64,000 nucleotides of DNA, taken from contig NZ_FXTU01000008.1 in NCBI RefSeq assembly GCF_900182735.1, positions 54,812-118,811 on the forward strand, in the 5' to 3' direction. Under the pieces are notes generated by a model, which had not been told where the DNA came from, searched no databases, and saw only the letters and a list, made by a program, of their open reading frames with translations. Source of the stretch: Laceyella tengchongensis. GTDB lineage: Bacteria; Bacillota; Bacilli; Thermoactinomycetales; Thermoactinomycetaceae. Of the stretch, positions 44,965-52,057 are shown in pieces (positions within the stretch are counted from its first letter, which is position 1; each line of letters opens with the position of its first letter). A program made the position numbers and the translations under genes.

Positions 44965-45525
44965 GTGAGGGTTCTCTTATATATACTTGCTATTTTAGTT
45001 GCAAATGTACTCACAGCGAAGTTACAACCTCTAAACATGGGGATTTTTGTTGTGCCGATTGGGACGTTTTTAATTGGTATTACTTTTATCATGCGAGATT
45101 TGGTGCAAAATCAATTAGGACGCCGTAAAACATATTATATCATTATAACTGCGCTCTTTCTCAGTGCTATTACATCGTTACTGCTCGGTGATACTTTATG
45201 GGTAGTGTTTGCTTCAGCTATATCCTTTGCTCTTTCAGAGACAACTGATACAGAAATATATAGTCGGTTGCGAACATCTATGAACTATCGCGTTATGTAT
45301 AGCGGTTTAGTGGGTGGTTTACTAGATAGCACTGTGTTTGTGGTTGTTGGAATTAGTCCTTTGGGTACAGGATTTGTACCATGGGATGCCGTGCCACTTG
45401 CTATAGCTGGGCAGGTTATTGTGAAAAGTGTTATGCAGTTGATAGGTGCTTTGATTATAGGGAAATTTATTAACACATTAGAAGATACAAATGCAACCAA
45501 AAATAGAGTATCTTCTACTTTATAG
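44965..45525 (+). CDS. Queuosine-precursor transporter, YhhQ/QPTR (VUT) family
   Basis: 186 residues, five to six transmembrane segments. Family blocks: NVLTAKLQPL, GTFLIGITFIMRDLVQNQLGRR, and SRLRTSMNYRVMYSGLVGGLLDS split over two blocks with the conserved FVPWD. YhhQ-type proteins import preQ0 and preQ1. Start GTG 44965 with GGAGGTG 7 nt upstream. Directly behind dpdA, so it most likely supplies the 7-deazaguanine base for DNA modification. None of the preQ0 synthesis genes (folE, queD, queE, queC) lies in the window, which fits reliance on uptake or on a pathway elsewhere. Confidence 0.85.
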   Translation: MRVLLYILAILVANVLTAKLQPLNMGIFVVPIGTFLIGITFIMRDLVQNQLGRRKTYYIIITALFLSAITSLLLGDTLWVVFASAISFALSETTDTEIYSRLRTSMNYRVMYSGLVGGLLDSTVFVVVGISPLGTGFVPWDAVPLAIAGQVIVKSVMQLIGALIIGKFINTLEDTNATKNRVSSTL

Positions 45526-45584
45526 TGTGATTCCAGGAGACAAAAAAAGCATTGGCAGAATATGAGGCAATATTTGTCTATGAT

Positions 45585-45613
45585 TAGGCTGTACTTAAAA
45601 TGAGTACAGCCTA
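45585..45613. terminator. Perfect hairpin between the convergent transporter and QueF-like genes
   Basis: TAGGCTGTACT / AGTACAGCCTA, an 11-bp perfect stem with a 7-nt loop, midway between two convergent genes. The T tails on both sides are weak, so it is probably a bidirectional, moderate terminator. Confidence 0.6.
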
Positions 45614-45660
45614 CTTAGTTTTGATTGTTTATCGCATCGTTGTTTTGTAATCAGATTGTT

Positions 45661-46134
45661 TCAGTTACTCAAAAAGGATTCGAGATGAGTTAACCTAAGT
45701 TCAGCGAATTGTTCCCATCTCGTTTCTGGTTTTCCGTAATTCACATATGGATTAACACTGAACCTTTTCTGATGGTAAGAGGAAAATGATATTTCCATAT
45801 ATCTGGGGTTATATGTGTTTACTAGATCTTTAAGAATAATATCAATACAGTTTTGATGAACATCTACATAGCTTTGATAACTGAGGAGATATTGCTTTAG
45901 TGATTCTTTTTCAATCAACTTTTTATCAGGGACATAGTTGATAAATATAGAATAAAATTTAGATGGTTCAGTAATTGAGGGGATTCCAAAAAAAATTGGA
46001 TAGGTTATTTTAACAAAGTAATTCGTATCTGAGTTTTGATTATTTATGCTCTTTAAGATAGATTGTCTACGATAAAAAGTGAGCCGGCTTTGGTTTTGTA
46101 TAGGGTATAAATTCCTATCTTTTGTATATGTCAC
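45661..46134 (-). CDS. QueF-like protein lacking the nitrile-reductase catalytic residues
   Basis: 157 residues (GTG 46134 behind AAGGTGG; an earlier GTG at 46146 overlaps that site). Similar over its length to unimodular QueF of Bacillus (about 165 residues): NYFVKITYPIF, INYVPDKKLIEKESLKQYLLS, VHQNCIDIILKDLV, NPRYMEI, VNPYVNYGKPETRWEQFAELR. The preQ0 reductase's catalytic Cys (QueF Cys55) is Pro52 here, its Asp62 is Lys59, the substrate Glu after the conserved His is Gln94, and the PRGG loop is replaced by HQKR. It should not reduce preQ0 to preQ1. It may bind or modify a 7-deazaguanine in the Dpd context (inference). Comparison is from memory of QueF, not an alignment run. Confidence 0.8.
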   Translation of the reverse strand: MTYTKDRNLYPIQNQSRLTFYRRQSILKSINNQNSDTNYFVKITYPIFFGIPSITEPSKFYSIFINYVPDKKLIEKESLKQYLLSYQSYVDVHQNCIDIILKDLVNTYNPRYMEISFSSYHQKRFSVNPYVNYGKPETRWEQFAELRLTHLESFLSN

Positions 46135-46337
46135 TTTTGTAACCACCTTTTAAAGTTCTTTTATTTATCCATACTTCAAGTATTAAATCGAATTCTATAA
46201 CATCTAAGATTTCTTATTAGACCTAGAGATTGCAGTTTTAGCAACTTAAAGTCCTTTCTACATACGATCTTGATTGATTGTAATTTTTTATATTAGATTT
46301 TGATTTAGATAAATCCTTTAACCTGATTATATATTAC

Positions 46338-46496
46338 ATGTTGTCCGTATTGGGATACTCACTTACTGGTGTTGAAGATTTAGCTTTGAACGGTCCTAAT
46401 CAAGATCGCTTTTTTGTTGTTAAGGTAGGACTGACTAAAGAAGAAAAGAAGTCGGAAAATGTTTTGTCCATCCCCCGTTTGCGAGGGAATGAATAA
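46338..46496 (+). pseudogene. Short coding-like remnant at the right edge of the island
   Basis: A 52-residue frame (MLSVLGYSLTGVEDLALN... ending LSIPRLRGNE) with no ribosome site, closed by a terminator 14 nt later. GC content rises along it. It looks like the 3' end of a core gene whose 5' part was lost, possibly when the island was inserted. The rest of the 46135-46562 gap holds nothing else I recognise apart from the upstream region of the QueF-like gene. Confidence 0.3.
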
Positions 46497-46509
46497 AGGA
46501 AATAACAAG

Positions 46510-46531
46510 AAGACGGCGGTTTGGCCGTCTT
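46510..46531 (+). terminator. Terminator after the remnant frame
   Basis: AAGACGGC / GCCGTCTT 8-bp stem with a 6-nt loop, followed by TCTTC. Confidence 0.7.
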
Positions 46532-46562
46532 TCTTCATTGATTCGCGTAATGGGGGATTTCT

Positions 46563-47021
46563 GTGAAAGGAAAAAAAGAGAAACTTGGCTTATGGGGCAA
46601 TGTGATTGTTTTTGCTTTATTAGGTGTTTTAGTCTTAGTTATTCTGAGTATTCCTGTACTGATCAATATGGGGATTCTCTCTTTGCTCAAAAACGTTGTC
46701 ACACTCGGCATCAAAGTCCAATCGACCACCGGTTTGATTTGGTTTGGTGTGGGGGTGTTATTTTATTTCATTCCAGCGATGACGGTGGGTTTTGTATTGG
46801 AATTGGCAATACAATTTCTATTCGCTGAAAGGGAAAAGATAAAAGGCGGATTGGATGCTACTGCGGGTTTCTTCCTTGTTATGTTTCATATGCATGTTTT
46901 AGATATGATGATTGAAGATATCACTTTTTCTCTGTATGGGCTTTTGGCCTTGGCATTTGTTTATTCCTTGATATTTGACGCGATGGAACACATGGATGGA
47001 CTTTGGAACAAGAAGGGATGA
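46563..47021 (+). CDS. YrvL-like integral membrane protein
   Basis: 152 residues with four hydrophobic segments (about 12-35, 55-80, 98-115, 122-140) and a charged N-terminus. Size and pattern resemble the YrvL regulatory membrane-protein family of Bacillus, but I have no decisive motif. Start GTG 46563 after GGGGGATTTCT. First gene past the island with core-like base composition, and 72 nt upstream of the EcsC-like gene. Confidence 0.45.
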   Translation: MKGKKEKLGLWGNVIVFALLGVLVLVILSIPVLINMGILSLLKNVVTLGIKVQSTTGLIWFGVGVLFYFIPAMTVGFVLELAIQFLFAEREKIKGGLDATAGFFLVMFHMHVLDMMIEDITFSLYGLLALAFVYSLIFDAMEHMDGLWNKKG

Positions 47022-47093
47022 GCATCAACTTCTCGGCAACTGGGTATATATCACTGTCGCACATACCAAATGACATACGAAGGGTGAAGCTGA

Positions 47094-47826
47094 TTGGATT
47101 ACGAACAACGTGCGCGCCAAGAATGCATTGCTTGGCAGGTAGAAATGCAGAAGTCTCCATCGGTATTGCAATGGGCGGCTAAGTCAATCCAGGATAAAAT
47201 CAATGAGAAGATTCCGCAAAAGGTGCATGATGTGATAACTGAAAGTATCAAGCACCTGGTGCAAACGGTGCTCGTCGGTTCGGAGTGGACAACCAAATCG
47301 GCTACCACCGCCGTTTCCTTAGAGGAAAAGGAAAAACAAGTGCTAGAAAAGATCAAGATGTACAAATACACAGCGACAGTGGAAGGAGCCGGGACGGGAA
47401 TGGGCGGTTTGTTATTGGGGTTGGCCGATTTCCCGATGCTGCTCTCGATCAAGATGAAGTTTTTGTTTGACGCAGCTAGCTTGTACGGGTTTGATGTTAA
47501 AGATTATCGTGAGCGGCTGTATATCCTGCACATCTTCCAGCTGGCGTTTGTCAAGTGGGGAGGTTTGCATCGAGACGTTTCACAAGATGAAACATTGGCA
47601 TGAGACGATAAGAGCTTATCCGTCCCATGCGGATTACTTAAAACAGCTGGATTGGCAGAAGTTCCAACAAACCTATCGTGATCACATCGATCTGGCCAAG
47701 ATGTTACAATTGGTGCCGGGATTGGGCGCAGTGGTGGGCGCCGCCGCCAATTACCAGTTTCTCGATGAGTTGGGACGTGCGGCCATGAATGCTTACCGGA
47801 TGAGGCTTTTGCCCTTGCCCCGCTAG
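47094..47826 (+). pseudogene. EcsC family protein gene with a frameshift
   Basis: Two overlapping frames together give one EcsC-like protein of ~243 residues. The first part (TTG 47094, LDYEQRARQECIAWQ..., GTGMGGLLLGLADFPMLLSIKMKFLFD split) runs to ...ILHIFQLAF. Then the frame continues with VKWGGLHRD to a stop at 47603, while the family sequence goes on one base later as SSGEVCIETFHKMKHWHETIRAYPSHADYLKQLDW...LVPGLGAVVGAAANYQFLDELG. One extra G at about 47550 explains it. Either a real inactivating mutation or a sequencing error. EcsC proteins have no settled biochemical role. Confidence 0.8.
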
Positions 47827-47878
47827 TCATGGAGCGGCCTCTCCTACGAGAGATTCAACCGCCTTGCCACAATCAATG

Positions 47879-47915
47879 AAAAACGAGTCTGCCATGTGGA
47901 AGCAGACTCGTTTTT
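47879..47915. terminator. Bidirectional terminator
   Basis: AAAAACGAGTCTGC (47879-47892) / GCAGACTCGTTTTT (47902-47915), a 14-bp stem with A/T ends on both sides between two convergent genes. Confidence 0.92.
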
Positions 47916-47923
47916 GTGTATGG

Positions 47924-49411
47924 TCAGTGGATGTTTTTGACGATCTGTTCGGCCCGATGCCGGGAAAAATTAAATGTTTGCCACTCGGGCTTGGTTTCAA
48001 ACTTCAAGCGGGACTTCATGTTCTTCAGTTCAGCCACCGCCTTGTCGCCAATCTTGGGGTCTTTTTGCAGTTTGGCCAGTTCTGGAACCACATCATAAGA
48101 GAGGCTGCCGATATAGTCCAGATCAATCTCACCTGTTTGTTGGTACCGCTGAATGTTGCTTTTGGCGATGATCAGATCCAGGTTGGCATAGTTGAGGGCG
48201 ACTAGCCACACCAAGGTGATGATGGTGTAGCTTTTATACAGGGAGACATTGCTTTTCCAGACTCGCACCAATGAGACGGCAAATAGAGACAAGAGCAAAA
48301 TCATAAAGGCTTGAGGCAACAAGCGCAACAGAGTGAAGCCGTAGGCTTGTTCATACATGGTTAACCGGGTGAAGGCGGAGAACAGGATGAACAGACTACA
48401 TACCGTGAGAATGGTGAGCAAGACTTGGATGGCCCGGTATAAGCCTTTTTTCTGTTGTGAGGCAAAGTGAAGCAATAACAGTAACACGCCGATATTGATA
48501 AAGCTGACAGTCAGCATCTCGCCAAATCCTTGGCGGGCGTACTCCGAATAGGTTACTCCCGCGGGCAAAACGGATTCTGCCCCACCAAACAAGAAAGAGA
48601 TTTGGATTGCGGTGAAAATGACGTACACCAGGTTGAGCATGGTAAGGATGGTGACGGAAATGACACCGTCCAATTTTTTTGGTTTCCGAGTTTCTTCTTC
48701 GCTTGTCCCCGTTGGTTCAGATTCTTTGGTGGGGTGGAGCAGGCTCCAGAAATAAGCGAATAAAATCAAGGTGATGAAGGTGGTGAGAATGATGTGAGCG
48801 GGAATTTCGCCGAAATCGATATCCAATAGTTGTTTGGGTATTTCAATCATGTATTTCAGAAAGATGCTGTCGGCAGAGGAGAGTAGCACAATGACCACCA
48901 ATAACAAGGGGCAAGTGATAGCAATTCCCAAACCGACTTTGATGGCCACACTACTTGGCATGAGTCGAGATCGCACCACTGAGGAGAAGGGCTTTAACAA
49001 GTTGCAGAGGGTGTGGATGGTGACCCGTTCGGCCATTTCTATAAGAAATCCGATGTGGTGCCAAGGGCGTTTGTGGGTGCCGGTTACCAGCATTGTATGG
49101 GCGACAAACAGCAGGGGAACCAGGAAAAAGTTCAACACGAGAAACGCCGGATTGGAAAACAGGACAAAGGTGAGGCTCAACAACAGAATCAGAGCGACCA
49201 GTAGCCATGGGAAGGTGAACGACGGTTTGAGACGACCTTGGGAATGGAACAGCCAAGCGAACACGCCGTAGACTGTTGCGACGAAGATCGGGTAAGCAAT
49301 TCCGGCAAAGGTGGTGTCAAAGAACATGAAGTCATACAGCAGGCCAAGGGCGAAACACCATAACAATAGCTTGCTTTCTTTAGTAACTTGATTTGCGTCT
49401 GAAACCCCCAT
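47924..49411 (-). CDS. DUF4173/DUF4153-type polytopic membrane protein
   Basis: 495 residues from ATG 49411 (AAAGGAAG 6 nt upstream) with about twelve transmembrane helices. The block SSADSIFLKYMIEIP and the C-terminal half with SYTIITLVWLVALNYANLDLIIAKSNIQRY split over two helices (…LNYANLDLIIAKSNIQRY) are typical of the DUF4173 family. The C-terminus is soluble (~90 residues). Function unknown. Single gene, convergent with the EcsC-like gene. Confidence 0.8.
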   Translation of the reverse strand: MGVSDANQVTKESKLLLWCFALGLLYDFMFFDTTFAGIAYPIFVATVYGVFAWLFHSQGRLKPSFTFPWLLVALILLLSLTFVLFSNPAFLVLNFFLVPLLFVAHTMLVTGTHKRPWHHIGFLIEMAERVTIHTLCNLLKPFSSVVRSRLMPSSVAIKVGLGIAITCPLLLVVIVLLSSADSIFLKYMIEIPKQLLDIDFGEIPAHIILTTFITLILFAYFWSLLHPTKESEPTGTSEEETRKPKKLDGVISVTILTMLNLVYVIFTAIQISFLFGGAESVLPAGVTYSEYARQGFGEMLTVSFINIGVLLLLLHFASQQKKGLYRAIQVLLTILTVCSLFILFSAFTRLTMYEQAYGFTLLRLLPQAFMILLLSLFAVSLVRVWKSNVSLYKSYTIITLVWLVALNYANLDLIIAKSNIQRYQQTGEIDLDYIGSLSYDVVPELAKLQKDPKIGDKAVAELKNMKSRLKFETKPEWQTFNFSRHRAEQIVKNIH

Positions 49412-49702
49412 AATGAACTTCCTTTCTCTGTGTTTTCTTTTTTTATACATATAATTTCATATTTGAATTCTTTTGCAAAGTCTTATTTCTAATGGCAACC
49501 GTCAACCTGATCCGTTAGAAATGTGATGAGGTGATGATTGTTCACAATGAGGAGTTTACAAGCAAAGATGGAATGAACTGGCGGAAAGAGACCTGTTTTT
49601 CTTTATTTGAAGGAGATTTAACTAATTCTACAGAAATATATCTTTTAATTTAATACATAAATAAGCATGGCAAAAAATAATTTGATTGTCGAGGAGGTTG
49701 TT

Positions 49703-50920
49703 ATGGGCAAAACGATTGCACTGATTGGTGCATTGGATACCAAAGGTCCCGATTATGCATTTGTGAAGCAGGAGATTGAGAAGCGCGGCCATTACGCTCT
49801 CACCATCAACACTGGGGTGCTAGGGGAGCCTTTATTTGAACCGGATGTTCCCGCAGAGCGGGTGGCGGAAGCCGGTGGCATGTCCTTGGCTGAGCTGAGA
49901 AAAGTAAAAGACAAGTCTTTGGCCATGACGGTAATGACCAAAGGGATTGCCCGTGTGGTGAAAGAGTTGTTTGATCAGGGATTGATCGATGGCGGGTTAT
50001 CCATGGGTGGTTCAAACGGAACCATGATCGGTACGTCAGGCTTGCGCGTGTTGCCTGTGGGGGTGCCCAAGGTGATGGTGAGCACGGTGGCTTCGGGGGA
50101 CACACAGCCTTATGTGGGTATCAGTGACATCGTCATGATTCCATCGATTTTGGATATAGCTGGGCTGAACCGCATCAGCGCCAAGATTTATTCCAATGCG
50201 GTGGGAACGGTGGTCGGCATGGTGGAAACGCAAGTGCCAAAGATTAAAACCAAGCCGCTTATCTCGGCGTCGATGTTTGGCAACACGACTGTGTTGGTGA
50301 ATCAATGCACAAAGCAACTAGAAGAAAACGGTTATGAAGTGCTGGTGTTTCATGCGACAGGTACCGGTGGCAAAACCATGGAATCGCTGATTGACCAAGG
50401 GTATATCACCGGGGTGTTGGAAGTGACGACGACGGAGCTGGCGGATGAATTGGTTGGCGGTGTTTTGTCGGCGGGCCCCTCCCGCTTGGACGCGGCGGGC
50501 AAATGGGCGTTGCCCCAAGTGATCGCCCCCGGATGCTTGGATATGGTCAACTTCTGGAGCATGTCCACTGTTCCAGGGAAATACCGCGACCGCTTGCTGT
50601 ACAGCTGGAATGACAATATCACTTTGATGCGAACCACGCCGGAAGAAAACGCCATCTTGGGGCGGATTTTGGCTGAAAAGGCCAATCGATCCAAAGGGGA
50701 ATTGGCTATTTTCTTGCCTTTGCAAGGTTTGTCCGAGTTGGATGCGCCCGGCAAACTCTTTTGGTGGCCGGAAGCGAATCAGGCGTTGTTTGACGCCATC
50801 AAGGAGCACATCCGCAAGGATATCCCGGTCTACGAACTGGATTGCAACATCAATGATCCGCAATTCGCCAAAGCGGTGACAGACAAATTATTGGAAATGC
50901 TGAGAAATGAAGAAGAATAG
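49703..50920 (+). CDS. Tm-1-like ATP-binding (UPF0261) family protein
   Basis: 405 residues from ATG 49703 behind GAGGAGGTTGTT. Two-domain UPF0261 layout: N-terminal ALIGALDTKGPDYAFVKQ, GGLSMGGSNGTMI, VSTVASGDTQPYVG, and C-terminal FHATGTGGKTMESLI and a conserved NFWSMSTVPGKYRDR. The homologous N-terminal half of plant Tm-1 binds ATP and blocks tobamovirus replicase; the bacterial substrate is unknown. The gene 12 nt downstream encodes the part homologous to the other half of Tm-1, so the two products probably act together. Confidence 0.82.
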   Translation: MGKTIALIGALDTKGPDYAFVKQEIEKRGHYALTINTGVLGEPLFEPDVPAERVAEAGGMSLAELRKVKDKSLAMTVMTKGIARVVKELFDQGLIDGGLSMGGSNGTMIGTSGLRVLPVGVPKVMVSTVASGDTQPYVGISDIVMIPSILDIAGLNRISAKIYSNAVGTVVGMVETQVPKIKTKPLISASMFGNTTVLVNQCTKQLEENGYEVLVFHATGTGGKTMESLIDQGYITGVLEVTTTELADELVGGVLSAGPSRLDAAGKWALPQVIAPGCLDMVNFWSMSTVPGKYRDRLLYSWNDNITLMRTTPEENAILGRILAEKANRSKGELAIFLPLQGLSELDAPGKLFWWPEANQALFDAIKEHIRKDIPVYELDCNINDPQFAKAVTDKLLEMLRNEEE

Positions 50921-50932
50921 GAGCTGAGAAGC

Positions 50933-51766
50933 ATGCCATTCATATCAAGAGACGACTCTCTCCGCCGGTTGCGTGAGACGGTGAGCCAAGGATCTCCGGT
51001 GATCGGTTGCGGAGCGGGCACGGGCATATCTGCGAAATTCGCGGAACAAGGCGGTGCTGATCTGATCATCATCTATAACTCGGGCCGTTACCGGATGGCG
51101 GGACGCGGCTCACTGGCCGGCCTGATGCCGTATGGGGATGCCAATGGGATTGTAGTAGAGATGGCGAGCGAGGTCTTGCCTGTGGTAAAAGACACACCTG
51201 TGCTGGCGGGAGTGTGCGGAACGGACCCATTCCGACTGATGCCTGTATTCTTAAAAGAACTGAAAGAAATGGGTTTTGACGGTGTACAAAATTTCCCCAC
51301 CGTGGGTTTGATCGACGGCACGTTCCGCCAAAACCTAGAGGAAACTGGCATGGGTTTCGAGCTGGAAGTGGAAATGATCCGCTTGGCCCATGAATTGGAC
51401 ATGCTGACCTGCCCGTATGTGTTTAATGAGCGAGAAGCAGTGGCCATGGCTGAAGCGGGCGCCGATGTGCTGGTGGCCCATATGGGTTTGACTACCAAAG
51501 GCTCCATCGGCGCGGAAACGGCGTTGACATTGGAGCAGTCTGCTGAGCGCATTCAACGGATCCATGATGCGGCCAAAGCAGTTAATCCTCATGTGTTGGT
51601 GTTGTGCCATGGTGGCCCCATCGCCGAGCCGGAAGATGTGCGCACGATCCTCTCGCTCACGCGGGGAATTGACGGTTTCTTCGGGGCTTCCAGCATGGAG
51701 CGGTTGCCTGTGGAGGTCGGGATTCGTACACAGGTGGAAAGCTTTAAGTCTTTGGTGAAAGTGTGA
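50933..51766 (+). CDS. TIM-barrel protein of the PEP-hydrolase/Tm-1 C-terminal family
   Basis: 277 residues. Blocks VIGCGAGTGISAKFAEQGGAD (in two parts), IIYNSGRYRMAGRGSLAGLMPYGDAN (in two parts), AGVCGTDPF, GVQNFPTVGLIDG, VAHMGLTTKGSIG and GFFGASSMERLPVE identify the COG5564 family, annotated as phosphoenolpyruvate hydrolase or TIM-barrel signal-transduction protein. In plants and fungi this domain is fused behind a UPF0261 domain; here it is the next gene in a two-gene operon. The reaction is not established. Confidence 0.82.
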   Translation: MPFISRDDSLRRLRETVSQGSPVIGCGAGTGISAKFAEQGGADLIIIYNSGRYRMAGRGSLAGLMPYGDANGIVVEMASEVLPVVKDTPVLAGVCGTDPFRLMPVFLKELKEMGFDGVQNFPTVGLIDGTFRQNLEETGMGFELEVEMIRLAHELDMLTCPYVFNEREAVAMAEAGADVLVAHMGLTTKGSIGAETALTLEQSAERIQRIHDAAKAVNPHVLVLCHGGPIAEPEDVRTILSLTRGIDGFFGASSMERLPVEVGIRTQVESFKSLVKV

Positions 51767-51777
51767 GCAATATGGCA

Positions 51778-51815
51778 AAAGGAATGATCCGGCCAGGGTC
51801 ATTCCTTTGTTGTTT
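51778..51815 (+). terminator. Terminator of the Tm-1-like gene pair
   Basis: AAAGGAATGA / TCATTCCTTT 10-bp stem (51778-51808) followed by GTTGTTT. Confidence 0.8.
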
Positions 51816-51838
51816 ATGTGGTTGAAGGAGATAATTTT

Positions 51839-51870
51839 CACATAGTTGACAAATAGAAGTTGGTTATGTG
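51839..51870 (+). promoter_or_regulatory. Inverted repeat around a TTGACA box upstream of hutH
   Basis: CACATA (51839-51844) and TATGTG (51865-51870) flank a TTGACA at 51846-51851. This is placed like an operator over the -35 region of the hut promoter. The -10 is not clear (TAATAT at 51875 is too far at 23 nt). Confidence 0.35.
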
Positions 51871-51972
51871 AGAATAATATAACGTAATAAAATTATCTGA
51901 AACCAATAAAGCGAGTGGTTGCGATGAAGGTTAGCAAAACGCCAACAATACAATCGCATATACCCCTCTTGA

Positions 51973-52017
51973 AAAAGGGACTGTGTGGAAGTGAGTAACT
52001 TCTGCGCAGTCCCTTTT
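51973..52017 (+). terminator. Long hairpin in the hutH leader, possible attenuator
   Basis: AAAAGGGACTG (51973-51983) pairs perfectly with CAGTCCCTTTT (52007-52017), with an inner GAAGT/ACTTC stem. It lies 40 nt before the hutH ATG and downstream of the preceding operon's own terminator, so it is likely within the hut leader. In Bacillus the hut operon is controlled by HutP antitermination at such a hairpin; a HutP gene is not in this window and the UAG-type triplet pattern is not clear. Confidence 0.6.
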
Positions 52018-52057
52018 AGTTTGGTAAAGCGAAGAAAGAGGAAAGGGTGGGGCAGCG

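Noticed and set aside
45661..46134. Functional preQ0 reductase (QueF) annotation
   Set aside because: The catalytic Cys and Asp and the PRGG loop are missing, so calling it a NADPH-dependent preQ0 reductase would be wrong.
19900..46500. CRISPR array or integrase gene within the island
   Set aside because: No regularly spaced repeats and no tyrosine or serine recombinase motifs were seen on either strand.
49534..49653. 40-codon frame (MIVHNEEFTSKDG...) between the DUF4173 and UPF0261 genes
   Set aside because: GAGGTG lies directly against the ATG with no spacing, and there is no homologue I recognise.
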